Below are positions 43,299-53,088 of a stretch of 64,000 nucleotides of DNA, piece after piece. The DNA is taken from positions 28,861 to 92,860 of the forward strand of contig NZ_CAMAPC010000019.1 in the NCBI RefSeq assembly GCF_945859825.1, in the 5' to 3' direction. The position numbers and the translations under genes are program-made. Numbering within the stretch: position 1 is the stretch's first letter; every line of letters starts with the position of its first letter. Under the pieces are notes generated by a model. The model ran no database searches. It worked only from the letters and a program-made list of their open reading frames with translations, and was not told where the DNA came from. This DNA comes from Pseudoalteromonas holothuriae (GTDB lineage: Bacteria > Pseudomonadota > Gammaproteobacteria > Enterobacterales > Alteromonadaceae).

Positions 43299-45008
43299 GT
43301 GTTTAGAGTTGTTTTATTAATGCTTTGGCTGGCCTTTGTGAGTTTTAGTCATACTGTGAGCGCACAATCGCAATCGCAAAAAATTGAAATATTAGGTGTG
43401 GATGGTGAATTAAAAAGTAATGTTGAAGGCTTTACTCGTCGCTATCAAACGCAAACATTGAATCATCAGCAATTGCACAACTCTGTGTCACAAGCTCTGC
43501 AAGCTCTAGGTTACTACCATAGCCAAATTTCGTTAGAGGCAGAGCGTAACAATGAAACGCTTGTCATTAATATAAAGCCCGGTGAACCACTTAGCTGGAA
43601 TGAAATAAATGTGCAAGTTGATGGTGATGCAAAGAAAGACACCGTTTTTTCAGTATTGCTAACTAAGCTACCTATTCAAGTTGACCAAACAGTCAGGCAT
43701 GATTTTTATCAGCAGGCTAAATCAAACATTGAGAGCTTATTATTAGAGCGCGGCTATTTTGATTTTAAATGGCTTAGAAAGGAGATGTTAATCGACAAGC
43801 GCGCCCGATTGGCAAAGGTGTTTTGGCATTTAGACTCAGGTAACCGTTATCGTTTTGGTACGCTTAACATCAGTAAACAAACACAGGCTACACAGTACAT
43901 TCAGTCTTTAGCAACGTTTGATCCCAAGTCAATGTTTGACAGTGCACTGTTGTCTGATTATACCCTAGCGTTAAATGCAACCCCTTATTTTCGCTCTGCA
44001 AAAGTTTACCCTTTACTAAATCGCAGGCAGAACGGATCACTGCCTATACGCGTTGAGGTAGTGGATAAACCAGCTAACAGCTTTGAAGTTGGAGGGGGTT
44101 ACAGCACTGATTTAGGTGCGAAAGGGCGATTAAAGTGGACTAAGCCTTGGATCACAAATGATGGGCATTTTTTAGAGGGTAATTTGTCGGTTTCACAACG
44201 TCGTCAGGATATAACGGGCAGTTACACAGTGCCGGTATTAGACCCAAACAATGATGTATGGCGAATATTGGGCGGTTATCAGGTAAATGATGATCTTCAA
44301 GAAGGCATTGAGAGTAAAATTTGGAATATTCAACTACAGCGTCAGTGGTTAATTAGTGACAGCTGGGTGCGGACTGCTTTTATTAAACGAGAGCATGAAA
44401 CAACTGAGCAAGAAGATAAAACCTTTAAAACGGAAATGCTTCTCCCTGGGATTAGTTATGCAAAAAAGCAAACTAAAGGGGGGACCACACCTTACTGGGC
44501 TAATGAGCAGCTTATTTCGTTAGAGGTTGCTAGTGACTCATTGGTGTCATCAACTTCACTGGTAAAAGCGCGCTGGAATAACGCTTGGCTTCGCAGCTAT
44601 GAACAAAAGCATTTTGCCATTAGCCGTATTAATTTAGGTGCTATCGTGGTGGATGATATTAATGCAGTGCCATTTAATATGCGATTTTTTGCTGGTGGAG
44701 ATCAAAGTATTAGAGGATTTGCATATCGTTCTGTTGGTCCAAAAGAGGATAATAAAGACATTGGTGGTAAATATTTAGCAACTGGGTCATTAGAGTATAA
44801 CTATCAATTTTTGCCAAGTTGGCGGGCGGCTCTTTTTATTGATGCAGGCACCGCGACCAATGATTTTTCAGAGAAATGGTCTGTAGGGGCTGGTTTTGGC
44901 TTTCGCTACATTACCCCAATTGGCCCAATTCGTATTGACCATGCTTGGGGTGTTAGTAAAAAAAGTAAAAGCACACGTTTGAGTATTGTTATAGGGCCAG
45001 AAATTTAA
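43299..45008 (+). CDS. tamA: Translocation and assembly module protein TamA
   Basis: Outer-membrane protein of the Omp85 family, 569 residues. A signal peptide ends about residue 22 (HTVSA), followed by POTRA domains (about 25-260) and a C-terminal 16-strand barrel. Visible Omp85 signatures include FFAGGDQSIRGFAYRSVGP (lid-lock/L6-type RG.F) and the last-strand segment GPIRIDHAWGV. The GTG start lies about 25 bases after an AT-rich promoter-like region. It overlaps tamB by one base; together they help move phospholipids and some autotransporters between membranes. Confidence 0.95.
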   Translation: MFRVVLLMLWLAFVSFSHTVSAQSQSQKIEILGVDGELKSNVEGFTRRYQTQTLNHQQLHNSVSQALQALGYYHSQISLEAERNNETLVINIKPGEPLSWNEINVQVDGDAKKDTVFSVLLTKLPIQVDQTVRHDFYQQAKSNIESLLLERGYFDFKWLRKEMLIDKRARLAKVFWHLDSGNRYRFGTLNISKQTQATQYIQSLATFDPKSMFDSALLSDYTLALNATPYFRSAKVYPLLNRRQNGSLPIRVEVVDKPANSFEVGGGYSTDLGAKGRLKWTKPWITNDGHFLEGNLSVSQRRQDITGSYTVPVLDPNNDVWRILGGYQVNDDLQEGIESKIWNIQLQRQWLISDSWVRTAFIKREHETTEQEDKTFKTEMLLPGISYAKKQTKGGTTPYWANEQLISLEVASDSLVSSTSLVKARWNNAWLRSYEQKHFAISRINLGAIVVDDINAVPFNMRFFAGGDQSIRGFAYRSVGPKEDNKDIGGKYLATGSLEYNYQFLPSWRAALFIDAGTATNDFSEKWSVGAGFGFRYITPIGPIRIDHAWGVSKKSKSTRLSIVIGPEI

Positions 45009-48000
45009 TGTTGTTTAGCGCACGTTTGAAAAAGGGACTCAGTGGTATCGCTGCAATTGCAGTGGTGGTTTTTTGTATTATTGCAACTGCACCAGGGCAT
45101 CAATTGCTTGTTTATCTGGCAAATAAAACGGTTTCAGGGCTTGAACTCAAGCTCGCAGAGGGACGGTTATTGTCTGGTACGCAAATAGACATGACTTATA
45201 AAAATGAGCAAGTCTCTATTTCTGCCCAGCAGCTTCGGGTCTCGTTAGAGTGGTTTAGTTGTGCCACATTATGCATAGATGTTTCTGGTGAATCTATACA
45301 AGTGAAAGCAGGTACACTCGCTGAGGAGTCTCAGCAACCAGTACAAGAATCAAAGCGAATTAATGCACCTGTTCACCTAGGTATAAGAAATCTATCGGTC
45401 AGGCATTTTGAAGCGGACTTCAATGGACAGCATGTATCGTTTTCGCAGTTACATAGCCAGCTTCAATGGCAAGATGAGCAATTACTTATTAACAAATTCA
45501 CACTTGATAGTGTGCATGTCACTTTGCCTGATGAACAAACAGAACAGACAAAAGCACTCCCTGAAAAAATCCCCGCGCTCGTATTTAAAGCCCCTTTTAT
45601 TCCAATGAATGTGACCGCTCAAAAATTGAGAATTCAGCATTTTGAATTGCGACAAGCAAGTCAAACGACCAAACTTGATAATATTGCTATTGAAGCATCA
45701 TTAGATACTGAGCAATTGCAATGGCAAACGCTTAATGCCGATATGCAAGACTTTAAATTGCGCTCGCAAGGTGCAGTATTTTGGTCAGAAAGTTTGCAGC
45801 TCAACAGTAGCACTGTGCTCAAAAGAGGGGATGATCAGTTGCTCCTAGATACCAATGGGTCACTATCCAAATTAGCTATCAAACTAAATAGTATGGGGCA
45901 ATACCCAAGCGATGTTGAGGGGAACATTAACCTTGCTCAAGACAATTGGCCTTTTGATGTACAGCTTTTGGTCCACGATTGGCAGTTTTCTGGATTGTTA
46001 CCAGCGCCTTTTGAGCGTTTAAAGCTGGAACAAGGCAAGTTTGATATTGAGGGAGATTTTAATGACTACGTTGCAAAATTAAGTATTAATGGAAATAGCT
46101 CTCCAGAGTCACCTTTTTCATCAAGTGCTAAGCTGCATGGTTCACTGGCAGAGGTAACTATTGATGATGCTCAATTGCAGTGGCGCGAAGCAGTGGCTGC
46201 TTTCTCGACGCAATTTAGTTGGCAACAAGGTATCAATGGTGAGGTCATTGCTGAGGTTACTCAAATTCCATTGACTCTTTTTTTGCCACAATACCCAGAT
46301 ACCAAACTAAACACACAACTTGCGATGAGCTTTGCTATTAATGATGGACAATGGCAAACGGACATCAAAACATTAGAACTTGATGGGGTATTACTTAACA
46401 AACCCCTAACTGCGGCCACTAAATTGCAGTTGAATCAAGATTTTCAAGGCAATCTTGAACAGTTTTCTTTTGCATATGGACAAAGCAAAGTCACATTATC
46501 TGGGCTACTAGGACAACAATTGCAATTATCAGGAAATGTAAATCTAGCACATAGTGCAGATCTACTTTTACCTGCTGATATTGAAATGTCTTCAGATATT
46601 GTTGTATCAGGTAATCATAAAACGCCAAGTATTGAACTTCATGCTGACTTACAACATGTAAGATATCAGCAGGTGCAGCTGATAGATGCACAGTTGGACT
46701 TCTTTTTAGATGGTGCGAGTCGCTGGGAAACAGATGCTAAGTTACAAGCTAGCCGAATTGAAGTAGAGCAACAAGCGATTCAAAATGCGACTGTGTCAGT
46801 GCAAGGTGATTTGTTACAGCATACACTTGAAATAAAGACGCAAGGTGATGCACTTGTTGATGTGAAGTTGCGCGGTAGTTTGCAAAATGAACAATGGCAA
46901 GCTGTGTTAACTGATGCCAAGGTTGATTATCAACAGTATCTATTTGAGTTGTTAGAGCCTGCGCAAATCTATTTATCGCAACAGGAGGCTAAATTTGATA
47001 AGCAATGTTGGGTGTTACTAAATAGTGAGGCTTGTTTTTCTGGCCAACAAAACATCATCACCGGTCATGGCCATGGCGATGTTAAAATCAGCCAATTATT
47101 ACTTAGTGACATCAATCCGTGGCTTGGAGATATTACTAAGCTTGATGGTTCAGCGTTCGGCGGTGTGTCATTTGATTGGCAATCTGGCAAGCTCACTAAA
47201 GCCGATGGGAAATTGCAATTTCAACACACCCAAGTTATTACAACAGAGGGCGATGTAATGCACACACTGCCTATCGAGACGCTCAATACCCAGTTAGTGA
47301 GTAGCGAGGAGCTTGCGACATTAGATTGGCAAATAGAGTCTTCTTTATTAGGGCGATTACAGGGAGAAATGCAATTGCCTTTAATCGGTAAAGCTAAACC
47401 AAAGGCGATTGTTGAAATTGTTCATATGTCGCTTTCTCCTTTGTCCCCAGTGCTGAGTAAAAGTTTGCATCAGCCATTTAACCTTGCAGGTGATATTAGT
47501 GGCAAGGTTAACTTAACGGGTGACTTACGTAGCCCACATGTAGCGGGGCAGGTCAACATTAAAGAGATAGCGCTGGCAAGTCCCGTCTCTCCCATTACTT
47601 TGATGTCATCTAGTGTAGATATTACGTTTGATGCAAAGCAAGCAAATATACATGGCAACATGCAAGCTGAACAAGGGGGGACTTTATCGCTTGATGGGCA
47701 GCTCTCTTGGGCAAATAAATTGGCTGGCAAAATTAAAGCGCAAGGGGATAATTTTTTAATTGCGCCTGAAGCAAATGTGGAAGTGTCTATTTCTCCGGAT
47801 ATTCTGTTTGAATATAGTGAGAATAAAGCTTCAGTGACTGGAAAGTTGTTTATTCCATTTGGTCGAATTGAGGTAAAAGAGATCCCCGTGGGGGTAGTGC
47901 AAGTTTCTGAAGACCAAATTATTGTTGATGCACAAAGTAAGCGCTTAAGCCGCTCTCCAATTGATTATAAAGTTGATATAGATGTGCAAGTAGGAGATGA

Positions 48001-48682
48001 CTTTAGGGTTAAGGCGCTTGGTTTAGATAGCTATATAGCAGGTCGTATAGATGTGGTGAAAATGCCTGCGAGTCCATTGTTAGCAAGTGGAGAGTTGTCA
48101 TTAAATGAAGGACGGTACCGTGCCTTTGGTCAAGACTTGCTGATAAAAACAGGCTTAATAGGGTTCAATGGCGCGTTGGATAAGCCGTATTTAAATGTAC
48201 GTGCTATTCGCAACCCGGAGGTGACTGCAAATGATGTAGAGGCTGGTATCGAGCTATCGGGGAGTATCTCAAAGCCAAGTTTTTCAGTCTATTCACAACC
48301 CGCGATGGACCAATCCCAAGCGCTTGCTTATTTGCTTAACGGAGAACCGCTGGGGGAAGGCGAGAGTTCAAACAACACGATTTTAACGCAGTTACTATTA
48401 TCACAAGGCTTGAATCGAAGTGAGGGGCTGGTGGCAAAAACGGGAGAAAAGCTGGGCTTTAGTGATGTGTCTCTTGGTGCAAGAGGCAGTGGTGATTCGA
48501 CCAAAGTTGAAGTTTCAGGTTATTTGACGCCCAGTGTACAGGTGAGTTATCGCGTTGGCGTATTTGACTCTTTGAGTGAAGTGGCAGTGCGCTATCGAGT
48601 ATTCTCTAAACTCTACATTGAAGCGACAAGCGGTTTGTATGACAGTGTTGATTTATTATATAAATTTGATTGGGATAACTAG
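45008..48682 (+). CDS. tamB: Translocation and assembly module protein TamB
   Basis: Large AsmA/DUF490-type protein, 1224 residues. One N-terminal membrane anchor (GLSGIAAIAVVVFCIIATAP) is followed by a long beta-rich periplasmic groove made of repeated amphipathic strands. The C-terminal DUF490 (TamB) domain is clear: DRMR-like opening, LNEGRYRAFGQDLLIKTGLIGFNGALDKPYLNVRA, DQSQALAYLLNG, and a final LYKFDWDN. The ATG overlaps the tamA stop. It is thought to form a hydrophobic bridge for lipids between the two membranes (family knowledge). Confidence 0.95.
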   Translation: MLFSARLKKGLSGIAAIAVVVFCIIATAPGHQLLVYLANKTVSGLELKLAEGRLLSGTQIDMTYKNEQVSISAQQLRVSLEWFSCATLCIDVSGESIQVKAGTLAEESQQPVQESKRINAPVHLGIRNLSVRHFEADFNGQHVSFSQLHSQLQWQDEQLLINKFTLDSVHVTLPDEQTEQTKALPEKIPALVFKAPFIPMNVTAQKLRIQHFELRQASQTTKLDNIAIEASLDTEQLQWQTLNADMQDFKLRSQGAVFWSESLQLNSSTVLKRGDDQLLLDTNGSLSKLAIKLNSMGQYPSDVEGNINLAQDNWPFDVQLLVHDWQFSGLLPAPFERLKLEQGKFDIEGDFNDYVAKLSINGNSSPESPFSSSAKLHGSLAEVTIDDAQLQWREAVAAFSTQFSWQQGINGEVIAEVTQIPLTLFLPQYPDTKLNTQLAMSFAINDGQWQTDIKTLELDGVLLNKPLTAATKLQLNQDFQGNLEQFSFAYGQSKVTLSGLLGQQLQLSGNVNLAHSADLLLPADIEMSSDIVVSGNHKTPSIELHADLQHVRYQQVQLIDAQLDFFLDGASRWETDAKLQASRIEVEQQAIQNATVSVQGDLLQHTLEIKTQGDALVDVKLRGSLQNEQWQAVLTDAKVDYQQYLFELLEPAQIYLSQQEAKFDKQCWVLLNSEACFSGQQNIITGHGHGDVKISQLLLSDINPWLGDITKLDGSAFGGVSFDWQSGKLTKADGKLQFQHTQVITTEGDVMHTLPIETLNTQLVSSEELATLDWQIESSLLGRLQGEMQLPLIGKAKPKAIVEIVHMSLSPLSPVLSKSLHQPFNLAGDISGKVNLTGDLRSPHVAGQVNIKEIALASPVSPITLMSSSVDITFDAKQANIHGNMQAEQGGTLSLDGQLSWANKLAGKIKAQGDNFLIAPEANVEVSISPDILFEYSENKASVTGKLFIPFGRIEVKEIPVGVVQVSEDQIIVDAQSKRLSRSPIDYKVDIDVQVGDDFRVKALGLDSYIAGRIDVVKMPASPLLASGELSLNEGRYRAFGQDLLIKTGLIGFNGALDKPYLNVRAIRNPEVTANDVEAGIELSGSISKPSFSVYSQPAMDQSQALAYLLNGEPLGEGESSNNTILTQLLLSQGLNRSEGLVAKTGEKLGFSDVSLGARGSGDSTKVEVSGYLTPSVQVSYRVGVFDSLSEVAVRYRVFSKLYIEATSGLYDSVDLLYKFDWDN

Positions 48683-48711
48683 TTAACAATTTAAAATAAT
48701 AAGGGAAGGTG

Positions 48712-49584
48712 ATGAAGCTAGGTTTATTGGGGTCGTTTTGTATATTTTTTCAAATAGCGAATACTGCTGACGCACAAACGCCAAAAGCGCCACATGAAAT
48801 TGTTTCGCAAGCACCTGCATCTGCGTGGCGGCTCGTGAATAATGACGATGTACTGAAAATTCAATTACCAACGGGGCCGGTGTATATTGAGTTGAATCCA
48901 ATACTTGCCCCAAACCATGTTGCGAATATTAAACTACTCGCTCGTGAGCAATTTTATGACGGCTTGAGTATGTACCGCTTCGTCGAAGGGTTTGTGGCTC
49001 AAGGGGGAGATGCGAGCAATAGTAAAGTAACGAAGCACGCAAAAAAGCAACTTTCTGCCGAACTTATCTTAAATAGTAAAAAGCCTTTTTTGTCAGTTAC
49101 TGCACTTAACATGGTCGATGGGTATGCACAGCGAACAGGTTTTTTTAGTGGTTTTGCGGTTGCACAGAACCTTCAAGCTACGCAAACATGGCAAACACAC
49201 TGTACAGGTGCATTTGCCATGGCCCGTGAGGATGCGCTTAATTCTGGCGGAACTGAGTTTTATATCACGCTGTCTGCGCAACGATATCTAGATAAAAACA
49301 CCACGGTATTTGGTCAAGTGTTGAGCGGTATGGAGCATGTACAAAAGTTAGACCGTAGCCCTACACATGGGCAGGTGTTTAATCATATTGAATCAGTTAG
49401 GGTACTTTCGGATATTGCCAGTAAAGATAAACAAAGATTTAAGGTCTTTAATACCAGTCATGATGATTTTAAGACGCTCATTGAAGCTAGAAAAAACCGT
49501 CCAGAGGCTTGGTTTGTCGCCAAGCCTAACTATTTAGATGTTTGTGCAATTAAGGTGCCCGTGAGTACTTTTACTGTCGATTAG
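48712..49584 (+). CDS. Exported cyclophilin-type peptidyl-prolyl isomerase
   Basis: A 290-residue cyclophilin. Start ATG 48712, because AAGGG lies 6 bases upstream; a GTG at 48709 is also possible. A signal peptide ends about ADAQ. The domain follows: GPVYIELNPILAPNHVANIKLLAREQFYDGLSMYRFVEGFVAQGGD, the QTWQTHCTGAFAMARE segment with GG-TEFYITL, and LDKNTTVFGQVLSGMEHVQKL. Many core residues fit, but the long C-terminal part (about 60 residues) is unassigned. It follows tamB closely and probably acts in the periplasm. It overlaps the 3' end of queF by 14 bases. Confidence 0.88.
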   Translation: MKLGLLGSFCIFFQIANTADAQTPKAPHEIVSQAPASAWRLVNNDDVLKIQLPTGPVYIELNPILAPNHVANIKLLAREQFYDGLSMYRFVEGFVAQGGDASNSKVTKHAKKQLSAELILNSKKPFLSVTALNMVDGYAQRTGFFSGFAVAQNLQATQTWQTHCTGAFAMAREDALNSGGTEFYITLSAQRYLDKNTTVFGQVLSGMEHVQKLDRSPTHGQVFNHIESVRVLSDIASKDKQRFKVFNTSHDDFKTLIEARKNRPEAWFVAKPNYLDVCAIKVPVSTFTVD

Positions 49585-50416
49585 TGCGAATTTGATAGGC
49601 GGTGTGGTTTTGATAGCTTGAACGATATGGGTTTATATCTAAACCGCCACGCCTTGTATACCGCGCATACACCTCAAGCTTTTCAAAATCAAATGTATTC
49701 ATCAGTTCGCAATAGATGCGCTCAACACATTGTTCATGGAATTCATTGTGACTACGAAATGAGATAAGATAACGCAGTAGTGAGTCACGACATATTTGTT
49801 TGCCTGTGTATGAAATAATGATACTGGCCCAATCGGGTTGTGAGGTAATTAAACAATTCGACTTTAATAAATGACTATGTAGCGTTTCGCTTACGTTGCA
49901 TTGCCCTGTACTTTGCAAAATATCTGCTTGGGGGCTGTATATATCCACTTCAATATCTAACTCATCAATACATTCGCCTGGTAGCGCAGTAAATGGCAGG
50001 CAAGCATAATCATCAGCTTTATAAAGTGTGACTTGCACTTGTGTGTTTGCCGTGGAAGATAAGTCTTTTTGGAGTATCTGTTGTACTGCTTCTACACTTG
50101 CAAATTTGCTTTGGTTAAAGCTATTTAAGTACAATTTAAATGATTTAGACTCAATAATATGTGAGCTTTGGCACGGGAATACAAAACTGGCAACGGCGAC
50201 TTGAGGCTTGCCTTTTTGGTTAAGCCAAGAAAGTTCATAGCCAGTCCATGTATCTTCGCCCATAAAGGGTAAGTCAGATTCGTCGACAGCGATTTGGTCG
50301 CGATTGAGCTTACGGGCAATAGGGTGTAACAAGGTTGCATCGTAGTGTGATGCATATTCGGTTGCTTTGCCTAAAAGTGATGCTTTTAGCTCAGGAGCAT
50401 TTGTGTAATCTGTCAT
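49571..50416 (-). CDS. queF: NADPH-dependent 7-cyano-7-deazaguanine reductase QueF
   Basis: Reduces preQ0 to preQ1 in queuosine tRNA modification. The 281-residue length is that of the two-domain (YqcD) type. The catalytic C188 in LKSNCLITSQPDWAS and D195 are present, as is the NADPH-site IIESKSFKLYLNSFNQ motif (QueF signature). It is divergent from syd with 59 bases between, and convergent with the cyclophilin gene. The queF-syd order is shared with E. coli. Confidence 0.96.
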   Translation of the reverse strand: MTDYTNAPELKASLLGKATEYASHYDATLLHPIARKLNRDQIAVDESDLPFMGEDTWTGYELSWLNQKGKPQVAVASFVFPCQSSHIIESKSFKLYLNSFNQSKFASVEAVQQILQKDLSSTANTQVQVTLYKADDYACLPFTALPGECIDELDIEVDIYSPQADILQSTGQCNVSETLHSHLLKSNCLITSQPDWASIIISYTGKQICRDSLLRYLISFRSHNEFHEQCVERIYCELMNTFDFEKLEVYARYTRRGGLDINPYRSSYQNHTAYQIRTNRQ

Positions 50417-50475
50417 GTTTCACCATTTGTGGTTACAATGACGATATTATAACGGATCACAAGAAAGTTGGCAGT

Positions 50476-51015
50476 ATGGCGACACAGCAGATTTTATCAA
50501 AATTACACCAAGACTTTGCGATGAAGTATCAGCAGCAACATCAATCACTCCCATGTATGTATTATGACCCAAAATGGTCTAGCCCTTGCGAAGTTGGTGA
50601 GCCGATAGACGGCGAACGAATTCAATGGCAAGCGATTGCTCAACCAGCAGAGAATAATTTGCAGCAACTGGCAAAAGCGCTTGAGTGTGAGTTCCCCATA
50701 GCGTTAGATGATTATTACAGTAGCTTTTTTGCGGGTAATATTGTTGGTGAGATTGATGGACATAAAATTGAGCTATTACAAGCTTGGAATCAAGACGATT
50801 TTGAGCGGTTACAGCAAAACATTACTGGCCATGTTTTAATGAAGCGAAAGCTTAAACAGCAAGATACAATATTTATTGGTTTGACAGAACAAGATGATTT
50901 GTTGCTCACTGTAACGCTAAATACCGGTGAGGTGTGCCTAGAATATGTAGGCAAACCACCACATCATGTATTAGCTACTAGTCTTGATGACTTTTTGCAG
51001 CAGGTTGTTTGTTAG
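50476..51015 (+). CDS. syd: SecY-interacting protein Syd
   Basis: Small cytoplasmic protein that interacts with the SecY translocon, 179 residues. Start ATG 50476 is taken because the preceding 47 codons of the frame do not resemble the family and run into the divergent queF gene. Conserved segments: KYQQQHQSLPCMYYDPKWSSPCEVG, IALDDYYSSFFAGNI, and IFIGLTEQDDLLLTV. Size equals E. coli Syd (181). Its place before csrB and yqcC matches E. coli. Confidence 0.95.
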   Translation: MATQQILSKLHQDFAMKYQQQHQSLPCMYYDPKWSSPCEVGEPIDGERIQWQAIAQPAENNLQQLAKALECEFPIALDDYYSSFFAGNIVGEIDGHKIELLQAWNQDDFERLQQNITGHVLMKRKLKQQDTIFIGLTEQDDLLLTVTLNTGEVCLEYVGKPPHHVLATSLDDFLQQVVC

Positions 51016-51020
51016 TCAAA

Positions 51021-51794
51021 TCATTGAAAGTCCCACGACATATTTGACACCAGCTCGCAGTTATCACAGCGAAAGTCAAAAATACCAAACCAAGGTTCAT
51101 CTAATGCCCAATCACTGTTGCAACTTGGGCACTTTCTTTGTTTTTCAGACTCTAAAGACTCTCCGCCAACACGGTATAAATAATAATAAACGGGCTTTTG
51201 GGTTAAAAACCTAATGCGTTTTGATAAGTCCATACCACGGCGAAATAAGTCGCTATTAGTACTAGATATTTCATCAAGGGTAGCAAATTCACAACGGGTC
51301 GCACCATTAATTTGAATTTGGTCACAGGCCTGCCAGTCCTCTTGCCATTTTATTAGGGCTTTGTAATCACCATTGGCGATGGCTGGAATTTTGTAAAGTG
51401 GCACAGGCAAAAAATCGTCACCACAGTAAAGTGGGCTGCAAGTATGTACGTAAGTAGTGTATAGAATGTAGCTGGAGGGCGCGGTACACTGATCGGCACC
51501 ATTAGCGTGAATATCTTGCCCAATCACCTTGACCTTTGGGGCCAGTAACCCTGCTTTTTGCAGGCCATCTATGGCATGTTTAACAAATGGGCTGTGGTTG
51601 AGTGGGTGTAGAGCATCCTCTAATGGGCACATAACTCGAGTGATAAAGTAACCGTCTTTTAATACGGTTGGAAACTCGTCACCGATAATTTGGCCATTAA
51701 AGCGTAGTGCATTAACTACACGGTTAATCGCGACTTCAGCCATATCTAGCGTTGTATCTTGGTAACAGTCAAAAGTTAAGTCAACAACAAACAT
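51021..51794 (-). CDS. Zinc-ribbon protein of the DUF2310 family
   Basis: A 257-residue protein ending in a clear zinc ribbon: KCPSCNSDWALDEPWFGIFDFRCDNCELVSN, two CxxC pairs near residues 220-245. The upstream part includes SPLYCGDDFLPVPLYKIP, common to this family, described as a possible nucleic-acid-binding protein. Function is not known. It overlaps or nearly abuts the next gene upstream (start at 52059), so the two form an operon, and it is convergent with syd. Confidence 0.82.
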   Translation of the reverse strand: MFVVDLTFDCYQDTTLDMAEVAINRVVNALRFNGQIIGDEFPTVLKDGYFITRVMCPLEDALHPLNHSPFVKHAIDGLQKAGLLAPKVKVIGQDIHANGADQCTAPSSYILYTTYVHTCSPLYCGDDFLPVPLYKIPAIANGDYKALIKWQEDWQACDQIQINGATRCEFATLDEISSTNSDLFRRGMDLSKRIRFLTQKPVYYYLYRVGGESLESEKQRKCPSCNSDWALDEPWFGIFDFRCDNCELVSNMSWDFQ

Positions 51795-51795
51795 A

Positions 51796-52059
51796 TTAAC
51801 CTTTCTCTAGTAGGGTCAGCAGCTTATCAAGTTTATGCTCAATGCGGTCAAGCTGACTTTGCTGTTGCTGAGCGTCTTGTTTGGGTTGTGACGATAATGG
51901 GAATGTGATGATATCTGGGTTGTTTTTATAAGCAGTGAGACCTGCAATAATGAGTGGCATAGGTACGGGGTCACTCAAGCGTGCTTTGGTTAAGGCAACA
52001 CTTGGAACTTTTCCATCACTGACTAATTCCGCAATGGCTTTTTGTACTGCAGGATGCAT
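51796..52059 (-). CDS. Small protein of unknown function with C-terminal coiled coil
   Basis: An 87-residue protein. The first half (AVQKAIAELVSDGKVPSVALTKARLSDPVPMPLIIAGL) resembles a small helical DNA-binding fold. The end (QSQLDRIEHKLDKLLTLLEKG) is a strong heptad-type coiled coil. I do not recognise the family. It is tightly linked to the DUF2310 gene, one base apart, which suggests a shared job. Confidence 0.65.
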   Translation of the reverse strand: MHPAVQKAIAELVSDGKVPSVALTKARLSDPVPMPLIIAGLTAYKNNPDIITFPLSSQPKQDAQQQQSQLDRIEHKLDKLLTLLEKG

Positions 52060-52106
52060 GCGCTTTACTCCAAAAAATAAAGCGCATCATAACATAGCTT
52101 AAAATG

Positions 52107-52334
52107 TTAGCGTAGCATGGTATCCAGTTCATCAATGAGCTCACACCAGTCAGCGTCTTCTTGCAATGATTCTTCGATAAAATGTCGCTGACCTTCATTC
52201 CAAAATGGTGCATCTGCGAGCAAAGTATCGTCTGCAATACGGTGTTTGTTAACAAACATCGTAATTTGTTCAGGTGAGTTGTCTAAACCCAGTTGTGCAA
52301 ATAAATTGGCAAGGTTGTGCTTGCTGGTATCCAT
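52107..52334 (-). CDS. DUF2789 family protein
   Basis: A 75-residue acidic protein with the DUF2789 pattern: HNLANLFAQLGLDNSPEQITMFVNKHRI, ADAPFWNEGQRHFIEESLQEDADWCELIDELD. It has no signal peptide or membrane segment. Function is unknown. It lies just before the two genes above on the same strand, about 47 bases away, and may be co-transcribed with them. Confidence 0.82.
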   Translation of the reverse strand: MDTSKHNLANLFAQLGLDNSPEQITMFVNKHRIADDTLLADAPFWNEGQRHFIEESLQEDADWCELIDELDTMLR

Positions 52335-52436
52335 AAATCACTCCGTTAGTTGCCTAAAAAACACTCTGTAACTATAGTAGAGAGTGCAACTAACAACAAT
52401 CAGTTCGCCCTAATAACAACAACATAAGGGGGTATT

Positions 52437-53069
52437 ATGCGAGTTCTAGAACAGCAAAACCTATCAGTTAAGTATTTATCCGCAGAAGATATGTCAGTAA
52501 CCGCGAGCTTACTGTATCAAGCTTACCATGATGATGATGTGCTTCGCAGTGTATTATCCGCAAAAGATAATAGTAGTTATGAAGCTAAGTTGCGGGCATT
52601 CATTCGTGAAGAGCTCTCAAGTTTCGGGCAAGGCCAGCAGCCTATGGTTGGCTTATTTGAGGGGGATAACCTGTATGCCGTTGCTTGCGTAATTGAGTCG
52701 CAAACACAATTACAAGCTTCGAGATATTGGCATTGGCGCTTACGATTAATGCTAAGTGCTGGATACTTGCAAACTCAGCAGCTCATTGAAAAAGAGAATA
52801 CCATTCGTGAGGCCTTACAAGAGTATGGTCATTACTATTTTTTAGCCTTTATTGCTGTTGACCCTCACATTCAAGGGCAAGGGCTTGGACATTACCTACT
52901 CACAGGGTTAGATGATTTAATAGCAAGCAATTGCGATGTTACAGGCATGGCAGTATTTGTAACACAAGCTAAAGATAAAGCATTTTTTCTTGGCCATAAA
53001 TATCAAGTTATAAAAGCACTTTCATTTGAAAAAGTAAGTGGTGAGTTACTTTTTAAACGCCGGCAATGA
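52437..53069 (+). CDS. GNAT family N-acetyltransferase
   Basis: A 210-residue acetyltransferase. The acetyl-CoA binding motif A is clear: FIAVDPHIQGQGLGHYLLTGLDDLI (Q/RxxGxG/A pattern), followed by GMAVFVTQAKDKAFFLGHKYQVI, a motif-B-like segment. The N-terminal half is less conserved and probably sets substrate specificity. Substrate unknown. It lies upstream of the csrB promoter region, on the same strand. Confidence 0.85.
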   Translation: MRVLEQQNLSVKYLSAEDMSVTASLLYQAYHDDDVLRSVLSAKDNSSYEAKLRAFIREELSSFGQGQQPMVGLFEGDNLYAVACVIESQTQLQASRYWHWRLRLMLSAGYLQTQQLIEKENTIREALQEYGHYYFLAFIAVDPHIQGQGLGHYLLTGLDDLIASNCDVTGMAVFVTQAKDKAFFLGHKYQVIKALSFEKVSGELLFKRRQ

Positions 53070-53088
53070 GACAGAATGGAAAAACAGC

